DNA of 48,944 nucleotides from Candidatus Nomurabacteria bacterium (GTDB lineage Bacteria; Patescibacteriota; Minisyncoccia; Phycocordibacterales; SBAW01): contig CALREW010000004.1 of the NCBI GenBank assembly GCA_943356415.1, positions 1 to 48,944 on the forward strand, written 5' to 3'. Positions 8,715-16,918 of the stretch are shown one piece after another. Both the position numbers and the translations under genes were made by a program. Numbering within the stretch: position 1 is the first letter of the stretch; each line of letters begins with the position of its first letter. The notes beneath the pieces were generated by a model, which saw only the letters and a list, made by a program, of their open reading frames with translations, did not search any database and was not told the origin of the DNA.

Positions 8715-8740
8715 ACCCCGCTTCGGCGGGGTCTTGCTTT
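8715..8740 (+). terminator. Intrinsic terminator
   Basis: ACCCCGC TTCG GCGGGGT followed by CTTGCTTTTT. Confidence 0.8.
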
Positions 8741-8825
8741 TTATAATATTTGTAGTATAATTAGGAGTGGATATGCATGTGCTGTCCCGCCCCGAAAGGG
8801 CGTGATTTCAAATGTGGAGACACAG

Positions 8826-9449
8826 ATGTCCCCTAAGGACACAAACGGCCGCGGCAGGAAGCTCTCGAATAAGGAGCGAATCATCCGCGATATCGGCCCG
8901 GACGCTTCCCGCGACGTGAGAATCGCCGCGTGGAAGGAGTACATGGGACACGCCGCCAGCGGCGCCCATGAGTGTGAGTGGGAGGGTTTCATGCGTGACT
9001 TCCTTTCCGAGGACGGCATGCGGGGCTTGAACATCGACGGGCTCCTGATGCGGCGTTTCCTGCAGAAGTGCAGCGATGACCGCATCAAGGGTCTGGTATC
9101 GAGGCGCGTGATGGAGTTCTACTCCGGCGCGTTGCTCATGATCAAGACCGGTGACGTCAAGAAGGACGAGGAGAGAGCTATCGACGTTGCGCTCGTGGTT
9201 TGCATCGCCGCTGGGCATTGCTACACCAGCGGCGACGTCGAGCTCAAGCTCGACGCCAAGATGCGACTGGACGTTGAAGTTGCGTCCTGGCAGCGTCGCT
9301 TCTGGAAGGACGGCACCATCCCGGCGGTCATTGTCGAGGAGATCGGGAAGGCTTTCCCCTGCGTCTGGGACGAGCCTGCATCGGTCGAAGTTCCGGCTGA
9401 GCCGGACATGACCAACGTCGTGACACTTCCTCAATCAAAGAGCGCTTAG
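8826..9449 (+). CDS. Hypothetical protein with atypical composition
   Basis: 208-aa ORF with C/G-rich third positions; no family recognised. Confidence 0.6.
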   Translation: MSPKDTNGRGRKLSNKERIIRDIGPDASRDVRIAAWKEYMGHAASGAHECEWEGFMRDFLSEDGMRGLNIDGLLMRRFLQKCSDDRIKGLVSRRVMEFYSGALLMIKTGDVKKDEERAIDVALVVCIAAGHCYTSGDVELKLDAKMRLDVEVASWQRRFWKDGTIPAVIVEEIGKAFPCVWDEPASVEVPAEPDMTNVVTLPQSKSA

Positions 9450-9471
9450 AGGACACGCGCTCACGTTCGAA

Positions 9472-9508
9472 CGGCGGCGCCTGTCAAAGGGTGCCGCCGA
9501 TTCGTTTT
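9472..9508 (+). terminator. Intrinsic terminator
   Basis: CGGCGGCGCC (9472-9481)/GGTGCCGCCG (9490-9499) then TTCGTTTTT. Confidence 0.8.
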
Positions 9509-9526
9509 TAGGGGGCTGCCATCGCC

Positions 9527-9555
9527 TTGACCAAGCACTTTGAGCAGGGTAGTAT
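9527..9555 (+). promoter_or_regulatory. Promoter TTGACC-17-TAGTAT for secE-nusG-rplK
   Basis: -35 at 9527-9532, -10 at 9550-9555. Confidence 0.7.
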
Positions 9556-9570
9556 CTAGAGCGAAAGCAC

Positions 9571-9589
9571 GCCCGAAGGGGCTGTTTTT
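9571..9589 (+). terminator. Terminator/attenuator-like hairpin in the secE leader
   Basis: GCCC GAAG GGGC followed by TGTTTTTT, between promoter and secE. Confidence 0.5.
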
Positions 9590-9605
9590 TAATACAAAAC
9601 AACGT

Positions 9606-9782
9606 ATGTGGTTTATCACGTATCTCAAAGAAGTGCGGGGCGAACTCGCTCATATCTCGTGGCCAACGCCGCGCCAAGCGTTCGTCTATACCGGTCTTAT
9701 CGTTATCATTACGCTTTTTATTGCGGCCTATGCAGGTGCGCTCGACTTTGTGTTTGAAGCGGTGCTGAAGATGATCATCTAA
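9606..9782 (+). CDS. secE: Protein translocase subunit SecE
   Basis: Single-TM YLKEVRGELAHISWPTPRQAF motif; upstream of nusG. Confidence 0.93.
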   Translation: MWFITYLKEVRGELAHISWPTPRQAFVYTGLIVIITLFIAAYAGALDFVFEAVLKMII

Positions 9783-9809
9783 CTTGTAGGCGGTACGCCT
9801 AAAACTACT

Positions 9810-10355
9810 ATGGCAAAACAAGACGCAAGCGTCGGACGAAACTGGTACGCGATACATACCTATGCAGGGTATGAGAATGCGGTCGTGCGCAACTTGAAGC
9901 AGCGCATTGATTCTCTTGGCATGCAGAACAAGATTTTTCAGGTGCTCGTGCCGGTAGAAAAGAAAATAAAAATAAAAGGCGGACGTCGCGTTGAAGAGGA
10001 AGAGAAAGTCTACCCGGGCTACGTGCTCGTCGACATGATCGTGGACGACCAGTCGTGGTACGTGGTGCGCAACACACCTCGTGTTACTGGCTTCGTTGGT
10101 TCAGGTGTTAATCCGGTTCCACTTGAGACTGCAGAAATCGAGTCGATGCTCAAGCGTATGGCTACCGACACGGTTAAACACACCATCGACTTCCAGGCGG
10201 GCGATGCGGTTATCGTCAAAGAAGGACCGTTTAAGGAAGTTGAGGGCAAGATCGGCGAAATAGACGAGGAACGCGGCACGGTAAAGGTTCTCGTGTCGAT
10301 GTTCGGCCGCGAAGTGCCCGTCGAACTCGATCCCTCGCAAATTCAACGCATATAA
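9810..10355 (+). CDS. nusG: Transcription termination/antitermination protein NusG
   Basis: WYAIHTYAGYENAV..., KVYPGYVLVDM, KOW motif. Confidence 0.97.
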   Translation: MAKQDASVGRNWYAIHTYAGYENAVVRNLKQRIDSLGMQNKIFQVLVPVEKKIKIKGGRRVEEEEKVYPGYVLVDMIVDDQSWYVVRNTPRVTGFVGSGVNPVPLETAEIESMLKRMATDTVKHTIDFQAGDAVIVKEGPFKEVEGKIGEIDEERGTVKVLVSMFGREVPVELDPSQIQRI

Positions 10356-10373
10356 GGTAGATTGCTGACGCAT

Positions 10374-10796
10374 ATGGCAAAGAAAATAGTAAAGAAACTA
10401 AAGCTCCAAATCCCAGCAGGGAAGGCTACGCCTGCGCCTCCGGTAGGCCCCGCACTTGGTCAGGCTGGTATCAACATTGGCGAATTCGTCAATAAGTTTA
10501 ACGAAGCGACGCGCCCAATGATGGGGGACATCACCCCGGTTGAGATTTTCGTCTACGAAGATCGCACATACGACTTCTTCCTCAAAACCCCCCCAGCTTC
10601 TGCCTTGCTCCTTAAAGCGCTTGGCAAAGAGTCCGGTTCTGGTAAGCCCAATACTTCAAAGATCGGCACCGTCACTAAAGCTCAGGTTCGTGAGATCGCT
10701 GAAAAGAAAATGGTAGATCTCTCCGCAAAGGACATTGAGGGCGCGATGAAAATTATCGAAGGTTCTGCTCGAAGTATGGGCATCGACGTCAAATAG
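10374..10796 (+). CDS. rplK: 50S ribosomal protein L11
   Basis: [35 protein letters not shown]. Confidence 0.98.
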   Translation: MAKKIVKKLKLQIPAGKATPAPPVGPALGQAGINIGEFVNKFNEATRPMMGDITPVEIFVYEDRTYDFFLKTPPASALLLKALGKESGSGKPNTSKIGTVTKAQVREIAEKKMVDLSAKDIEGAMKIIEGSARSMGIDVK

Positions 10797-10813
10797 TCTA
10801 AAAAATTCAGTTC

Positions 10814-10853
10814 AACAAAAATGTTAGAGGCCCGGGCCTCTAACATTTTTGTT
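10814..10853. terminator. Bidirectional terminator, perfect 40-bp palindrome
   Basis: AACAAAAATGTTAGAGGCCC|GGGCCTCTAACATTTTTGTT between convergent rplK and folA. Confidence 0.9.
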
Positions 10854-10864
10854 TAGAGACGAAA

Positions 10865-11368
10865 CTAAGGGCGTTCGAGGTCGAGCCAAGTATATTTGAG
10901 ACCCTCAGGTGTTACGCGTTCTTCGCGGAATGTTTCTCTAGTAAATTCGGATTCAAAAGAAGGAAAGAAAACATCCCCGCTTTCTTCTGCGTCTACGCGC
11001 GTAAGATACAACCTGTCTGCATAGGGCAGTGCTTGTCGGTAGATTTCACCTCCACCGATTATAAATATGTCTGTCTGGTCGACCTCTTTGGCTTTAGTAA
11101 GTGCCGCCTCGAGTGAATGAACTACCATTGTCCCCTCCTTTTTCCAGTCGGCATCTCGAGTTACGACAATGTTCGTGCGTCCAGGGAGAGGACGACCGAT
11201 AGATTCAAAGGTCTTCCGACCCATAATTATTGGGTGCCCGGTAGTTAGAGCCTTAAAGCGCCTGAGGTCGTCAGATATGCGCCAGAGAAGATCGTTGCCT
11301 CGTCCAATGACGTGTTGTCCTCTGGCGTCTCGCCCTATGGAAACAATAATGCTGACTCTGGGACTCAT
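10865..11368 (-). CDS. folA: Dihydrofolate reductase
   Basis: GHPIIMGRKTFESIGRPLPGRTNIVVTRD...IFIIGGGEIY. Confidence 0.96.
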   Translation of the reverse strand: MSPRVSIIVSIGRDARGQHVIGRGNDLLWRISDDLRRFKALTTGHPIIMGRKTFESIGRPLPGRTNIVVTRDADWKKEGTMVVHSLEAALTKAKEVDQTDIFIIGGGEIYRQALPYADRLYLTRVDAEESGDVFFPSFESEFTRETFREERVTPEGLKYTWLDLERP

Positions 11369-11451
11369 GGGGGAGACTATACCACCACACCACGCTTAGG
11401 CGCCTTCGTCGCTACTGGCAGCTCGTAAGCGGGAAGCTATACTTGTGTGCG

Positions 11452-12144
11452 ATGCAATACGAGGTTGAGATAAAGACCCTGCTTGGGTCCAAGGAAAATG
11501 CTGACGGCCTGCTTTCGCGCATGCGCGAGTTAGACCCATCCATGGAACTTCGATCGCGCAACAGCCAACTCAATCATTATTTTGTTGGTGGGAATCTTGC
11601 GCGGCTCGCCGAGGCGGTGTCCGATATTATTTCACCGGAAGCAACGGTACAACTTAAAGATCTTGCTACTCGAGCAAAAGATTTTTCAGTGCGCACGCGA
11701 CAAAAAGACCTGCCTGCCGGACAGGTGGGTGAAGAAGTTATTTTAGTCGCCAAGGTTTCTGTGGGCGATGATACGAGTGCAAATGGCGTTTCGCGTATTG
11801 AGTTTGAAGAGACGGTGCCGGTAACACTAGCGGAGCTCGACCAACGCTTGCTTGATGCAGGTTTTGAGTACCAGGCGAAATGGTCTCGTGAGCGGGAAGA
11901 GTACGCCTGCATGGGAGTAGCGGTCTGTTTGGATCGAAATGCCGGCTACGGGTATTTGGCAGAGTTTGAGAGAGTCGTGGAGGACGCTTCAGCCGTTGAA
12001 AATGCTCGAACCCAGCTTGTTGATCTTATGGAGCAACTCGCCGTGTCAGAGTTGCCGCAGGATAGACTTGAACGCATGTTTGCCCATTACAACCAGAATT
12101 GGTCTGACTACTATGGAACCGATAAGATATTCATAATTGAATAA
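11452..12144 (+). CDS. CYTH domain protein
   Basis: N-terminal YEVEIKTLL and internal ...VSRIEFEE... motifs. Confidence 0.75.
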   Translation: MQYEVEIKTLLGSKENADGLLSRMRELDPSMELRSRNSQLNHYFVGGNLARLAEAVSDIISPEATVQLKDLATRAKDFSVRTRQKDLPAGQVGEEVILVAKVSVGDDTSANGVSRIEFEETVPVTLAELDQRLLDAGFEYQAKWSREREEYACMGVAVCLDRNAGYGYLAEFERVVEDASAVENARTQLVDLMEQLAVSELPQDRLERMFAHYNQNWSDYYGTDKIFIIE

Positions 12145-12146
12145 CC

Positions 12147-12716
12147 ATGTTTCTCTCTGACATTGATATCAAAAAAGCAGTAAAGACTGGGGACATTATC
12201 CTGAAGCCTTTTGCCCCATCTCGTTTGCAGCCGGCAAGTTACGATATATTGCTCGGCAATAAGTTCGTTATGAATGACGAGCATGCAACAAATTTCGTTG
12301 ACCCGGCAAAGAAGATTTACGCCAAGACCCGCGAAGTGACGGTGGGCGATGGCAAAGAATTTATTCTCCACCCGGGCATGTCGGTCCTCGGCGTTTCCAA
12401 AGAATATTTTGGTTCACGCATGTACCTTATCCAGGTGGGAGGGAAGTCTTCGCTTGCACGCGTTGGTCTTATGATTCACAACACGGCGGGCATCATAAAT
12501 CCAGGCCATTTTCTCAATATTACGTTTGAAATAACCAATCAAAGCAATGTTCCTATCGTGCTTCGCCCGGGTATGGAAATAGCCCAAATAACATTCTCCA
12601 TGCTATCCTCGCCGCCGTCGCAGACGTACGAGGTGGCCGGCCGTTATGCCAAAGACAACTGGCAGCATTTTGTCCCCAAAAAAGGCGCTAAAAAGGCTTC
12701 CAAAAAGAAGCGTTAG
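12147..12716 (+). CDS. dcd: dCTP deaminase
   Basis: QPASYDILLG...GKSSLARVGLMIHNTAGIINPGHFLNITFEI. Confidence 0.9.
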   Translation: MFLSDIDIKKAVKTGDIILKPFAPSRLQPASYDILLGNKFVMNDEHATNFVDPAKKIYAKTREVTVGDGKEFILHPGMSVLGVSKEYFGSRMYLIQVGGKSSLARVGLMIHNTAGIINPGHFLNITFEITNQSNVPIVLRPGMEIAQITFSMLSSPPSQTYEVAGRYAKDNWQHFVPKKGAKKASKKKR

Positions 12717-12722
12717 AGGCGG

Positions 12723-12793
12723 TATACTGCTCATATGATCTAGCGACCGAGAATCCACCTTCTTACTTACCTAAGCTTCCGCTATGGATTCTC
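12723..12793 (+). promoter_or_regulatory. thyA promoter and leader with ATG-ATC-TAG mini-ORF and start-codon hairpin
   Basis: TATACT 12723-12728; ATGATCTAG 12735-12743; GAGAATCCA 12749-12757/TGGATTCTC 12785-12793. Confidence 0.5.
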
Positions 12794-13770
12794 ACGCTTC
12801 CAAACATCCCGAATATCAGTATCTCGACCTTATGCGCGACTTAGTCGAGCACGGGTCTCTCCAAGTTGATAAGGGCACCGGTGTAAAAACGTACAGCAAA
12901 TTTGGTCATCAGATTCGCTTTGATATCGAACGCGATGGTTTTCCGCTCCTCACGACGAAGCGTGTCTATTGGAGCGGCGTCCTCCACGAGCTCTATTGGT
13001 TTATGTCGGGCCAGAGCAATATCAAATATCTTGTCGACAATAATGTTCATATCTGGGACGACTATCCCTTTAAGATCTATAACGAGAAAGTAAAGGCGGG
13101 CAGTGTGCCGACGATGACCAAAGACGAGTTCGTAGCAAAAATCGCAAGTGACGAACTATTCGCTAAGGAGCACGGTGAGTTGCCACATATCTACGGCGAG
13201 ATGTGGCGTCGTTGGCAGGCAAAAGATGGACGCGCTGTTGACCAACTACAGTGGACGATTGACGAACTTACCAAAGATCCCGATGCGCACAATACGCTAG
13301 TGACCTCTTGGAACCCTGAGTATCTCTACAGCATGGCAAAGCCAGGAGAGGGCGCTCGTTTTCCAATCTGTCACAACATGTATCAGTTCAACATCAAGGA
13401 CGGGCGTCTGTGTCTGCATCTGTATCAACGTTCCGCCGACATTTTCCTTGGCGTCCCGTTTAATATCGGTTCTTACGCACTTCTATGTGTGGTGATGGCA
13501 AAAATACTTGGCGTACGCGCAGGCGAGTTCATCCACACGTTTGGCGACGTGCACATCTACGAGAACCATATTGAAGCAGCGAAAGAACAACTCTCGCGTG
13601 AGCCGAAGCCGTTTCCGACAATCAAACTTGGCGACTTCAATTCGCTTGAAACATTCAAACCGGCACACGTTGAGCTTGTCGGATACGAACCTCACGCGAG
13701 CATTAAGGCTGAGCTCACCGTTGCGGGAGGCTATAACGAAGCAATGCACGGAAAAAAGACAACTAACTAA
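12784..13770 (+). CDS. thyA: Thymidylate synthase (ThyA type)
   Basis: Catalytic FPICHNMYQF, LHLYQRSADIFLGVPFNIGSYALL. Confidence 0.95.
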   Translation: MDSHASKHPEYQYLDLMRDLVEHGSLQVDKGTGVKTYSKFGHQIRFDIERDGFPLLTTKRVYWSGVLHELYWFMSGQSNIKYLVDNNVHIWDDYPFKIYNEKVKAGSVPTMTKDEFVAKIASDELFAKEHGELPHIYGEMWRRWQAKDGRAVDQLQWTIDELTKDPDAHNTLVTSWNPEYLYSMAKPGEGARFPICHNMYQFNIKDGRLCLHLYQRSADIFLGVPFNIGSYALLCVVMAKILGVRAGEFIHTFGDVHIYENHIEAAKEQLSREPKPFPTIKLGDFNSLETFKPAHVELVGYEPHASIKAELTVAGGYNEAMHGKKTTN

Positions 13771-13776
13771 ACCACT

Positions 13777-15045
13777 ATGAACGAATACTCATTTATCGAA
13801 AGGCAAGACAAGGACGTATACGAGACCCTTGTCGGTGAAGAGCAGCGTGAGCGCGAAGGCCTTGAGCTCATTCCGTCTGAGAATTACGTTTCAAAAGCGG
13901 TACGTGAAGCGCAGGGCTCCATCTTCACAAATAAATATTCGGAAGGGTATCCAGGTAAGCGCTACTACGGAGGACAGGAATTTACCGACAAAGTAGAAAC
14001 AATCGCGATTGAGCGCGCCAAACAACTGTTCGGTGCGAAATTTGCAAACGTGCAGCCGCCTGCAGGAGCACCGGCAAATATTGCCATGTACTTTGCTCTC
14101 CTTGAACCAGGGGACACGGTGCTTGGTATGGATCTCTCGCATGGCGGGCACTTAACGCACGGACATCCGGTAACGGCTATCACTAAAGTCTTTCGTTTCG
14201 TTCGTTACAAGATGAAGAACGCTGATACGGGCGAAATCGATTACGACGAGATGCTCCGTGTCGCAAAAGAAGAGAAGCCCAAGATTGTGCTTGCTGGCTA
14301 CTCCGCGTACAGTCGCGAGCTCGACTATAAGAAGTTTGTTGATATAGGTCGCGAAGTTGGCGCACTTGTCGTTATGGACATTGCACACATCGCCGGACTT
14401 ATTGCGGGGGGTGCAGTGAAGAATCCTTTCGATTATGGATTCGACGTGATGACGTCAACGACCCACAAGACACTCCGCGGTCCTCGTGGCGGACTTATTC
14501 TCACACGCGAGAGCGAGGAGCTGGCTAAAAAAGTAGACAAGGCAGTCTTCCCAGGTCTTCAGGGAGGTCCATTGATGCATGCGGTTGCCGCGAAGGCGGT
14601 TGCATTTGGGGAAGCGCAACAGCCTGCGTTTAAGGCGTATGCAGCGCAGATTCTAAAGAACGCTAAGGCGATGGAAGCCGTATTCGCGCGCGAAGGGGTG
14701 CGCATGCTCGGTGGAGGTACCGACAATCACCTCATATTGGCTGATGTATTTTCCTCGCTTTCAATTTCAGGAAAAGAAGCAGAGATACTTCTTGATAGGG
14801 TGGGTATTACGCTTAACAAAAATGTTATCGCAGACGATACGCGTTCCCCGTTTGATCCCTCCGGTATCCGTTTCGGAACACCAGCTATAACGACTCGAAA
14901 GTTTGTAGAAACAGATTGCGCGCGTATTGCGGAACTCATGATAGAAGCTATGCGCAATAAGGAAGATCAGGCGAAACTCTCCGCGATACGCGAGGAAGTG
15001 CGTGCCACCGCACTGCGGCTTCCTATTCCAGACGCGTTCGTTTAA
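13777..15045 (+). CDS. glyA: Serine hydroxymethyltransferase
   Basis: LELIPSENYVSKAV...GYPGKRYYGGQEF...VMTSTTHKTLRGPRGG. Confidence 0.97.
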   Translation: MNEYSFIERQDKDVYETLVGEEQREREGLELIPSENYVSKAVREAQGSIFTNKYSEGYPGKRYYGGQEFTDKVETIAIERAKQLFGAKFANVQPPAGAPANIAMYFALLEPGDTVLGMDLSHGGHLTHGHPVTAITKVFRFVRYKMKNADTGEIDYDEMLRVAKEEKPKIVLAGYSAYSRELDYKKFVDIGREVGALVVMDIAHIAGLIAGGAVKNPFDYGFDVMTSTTHKTLRGPRGGLILTRESEELAKKVDKAVFPGLQGGPLMHAVAAKAVAFGEAQQPAFKAYAAQILKNAKAMEAVFAREGVRMLGGGTDNHLILADVFSSLSISGKEAEILLDRVGITLNKNVIADDTRSPFDPSGIRFGTPAITTRKFVETDCARIAELMIEAMRNKEDQAKLSAIREEVRATALRLPIPDAFV

Positions 15046-15076
15046 GAGGGGAGCTCCAGACGTATACTTAGTAGGT

Positions 15077-16171
15077 ATGCGCCTTGTCCCAACACACATC
15101 AAAGTACGCGCCTTTGTAGATCACCATCAGAAACATATTCCGGCGGTGGCGCTACTTCTTGGTGCCATCTGGGACTTCTTTACCTTGGGGCGTCCCGATA
15201 CACTTTTTGCGAATGCGAGCATCATCTCGTATTTGCTTGTTGCTGGTGGATGCGTTTTAGTCCTCAACGCTCGCAGCGAGCGAGACAAGGAACCGCTGTG
15301 GCTTGTTGCACTTTTGCAGTTCTGTTTTGGAAATCTTGCAAGTGGACTTTTCTTTCTCTACAGCCAGAGCGCAACAGTGGTTGGCAGCTGGCTTTTCCTC
15401 CTTATTCTTGCGTCGTTCGTTTTTGCCAACGAGTTTGCCCGCAAGCGCTACCTTCGCCTGCGCTCACAATTGGTCGCGTACCACGTCCTACTCACTGCGT
15501 ACCTCGGTCTTGTCGTCCCTATTCTTGTAGGAGCCATAGGAGGACTCATTTTTCTACTTTCTTGCGGCGTCGCTCTCTCTGCGATGGCGCTCTATATCGG
15601 TGCCCTCTACGCCGTTGCGCCGAAGCGCGTGCAAAACGATTGGCGAGGAACGATGGCAGGACTCTCTATCGTTACTGCAATTTTCATCATTCTCTACTAT
15701 CTAAACCTCATCCCTCCCGTCCCGCTTTCTCTTAAGGAAATACGAGTGTATCACTCGGTAACGCGCGCACCGGCAGATAAAGCGCCTGCGATTTATGAAG
15801 CAAAAGGGGAGGGGGCCTCTCCTTGGTATAGTTTGAAACACTATTTCAGCGCCCCCGTTGTTCATCTTAGGACGGGAGAATCCGCCTATTGCTACAGTGC
15901 CGTGTTTGCGCCAGACGATTTATCGACACCTATCTATCATCGGTATTCCTATTACGACGAGAAGAAAGGTGCATGGGTAGATGGGGATGCTATCGCTTTT
16001 CCTATACGAGGGGGGCGTTCAGAGGGGTATCGTGGTTACACGATCGGTTCAGTTGTGCCAGGAACGTGGCGCTGCTCGGTTGAGACGGAAGGTGGAGCGC
16101 TTATTGGAAGAGCAACATTCACTGTGGTCCAGAGTTCAACAACGCCGCCGCTTATGACAGAATACCGATAA
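15077..16171 (+). CDS. Polytopic membrane protein with C-terminal DUF2914-like domain
   Basis: N-terminal multi-TM region; C-terminal YYDEKKGAWVDGDAIAFPIRGGRSEGYRGYTIG...GTWRCSVET. Confidence 0.7.
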   Translation: MRLVPTHIKVRAFVDHHQKHIPAVALLLGAIWDFFTLGRPDTLFANASIISYLLVAGGCVLVLNARSERDKEPLWLVALLQFCFGNLASGLFFLYSQSATVVGSWLFLLILASFVFANEFARKRYLRLRSQLVAYHVLLTAYLGLVVPILVGAIGGLIFLLSCGVALSAMALYIGALYAVAPKRVQNDWRGTMAGLSIVTAIFIILYYLNLIPPVPLSLKEIRVYHSVTRAPADKAPAIYEAKGEGASPWYSLKHYFSAPVVHLRTGESAYCYSAVFAPDDLSTPIYHRYSYYDEKKGAWVDGDAIAFPIRGGRSEGYRGYTIGSVVPGTWRCSVETEGGALIGRATFTVVQSSTTPPLMTEYR

Positions 16172-16788
16172 TGCAGCGCGGAAAATTTATTGTTATCGAA
16201 GGGGGAGAGGGTGCCGGTAAGGACGCTAACATCGAGCTCCTAAAACGTGATTTATCTGCGGATATTGTTTGGGTAAAAGATCCTGGCAGCACGGTATTGA
16301 GCGGCCAGCTGCGCGAAATTACGCAGCACGGTGAGAATCTCTCCAAGGAAGCTGAGCTTTTCCTTTTTCTCGCATCACGCGCCCAACTCACTCACGAAGT
16401 AATTGCTCCGGCACTTACAGCAGGCACGCATGTTATTTCAAATCGTTTTGATCCTTCTACTATGGCGTATCAGGTGTATGGAAGAGAGCGTATGGAAATG
16501 GAAGATACACTGAGTGCGATGTCAGAGATAGCACGCGGTGACGCGGTGCCAGATCTCGTTATATTTCTCGACGTGCCTCCTGAGGAGGGATTGCGTCGTG
16601 CTGCGGCGCGAAAAGAGAGAACGACGCGTTTTGAAGCCGAAGAGCTAGCATTTCATGAGCGTGTGCGCGCCGGGTACCTTGCTCATTTGGATGACTACGC
16701 ACGAGGGGTGCGTATTGATGCCAACCGTCCACTTGAGGAAGTGTACGCGGACGTTAAAGCCGCCGTCGAAGAACTACTCGCGGTATAG
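16171..16788 (+). CDS. tmk: Thymidylate kinase
   Basis: FIVIEGGEGAGKDANIELL P-loop, NRFDPSTMAYQ. Confidence 0.9.
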   Translation: MQRGKFIVIEGGEGAGKDANIELLKRDLSADIVWVKDPGSTVLSGQLREITQHGENLSKEAELFLFLASRAQLTHEVIAPALTAGTHVISNRFDPSTMAYQVYGRERMEMEDTLSAMSEIARGDAVPDLVIFLDVPPEEGLRRAAARKERTTRFEAEELAFHERVRAGYLAHLDDYARGVRIDANRPLEEVYADVKAAVEELLAV

Positions 16789-16806
16789 CATTCGCTCTAC
16801 CGTTTC

Positions 16807-16911
16807 GTATACCCCGTTAGAAAACTGGATTAAGCCTTAGAATTGCAAAATAGTCAGTGCCTGTCTAAGGTGTTTCCTGAGGTAATTACTGGATTTTCTA
16901 ACGGGGTATAC
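16807..16911. repeat. 105-bp element with perfect 18-bp terminal inverted repeats
   Basis: GTATACCCCGTTAGAAAA (16807-16824) / TTTTCTAACGGGGTATAC (16894-16911); internal CCTTAG/CTAAGG pair. Confidence 0.85.
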
Positions 16912-16918
16912 TGACCAA

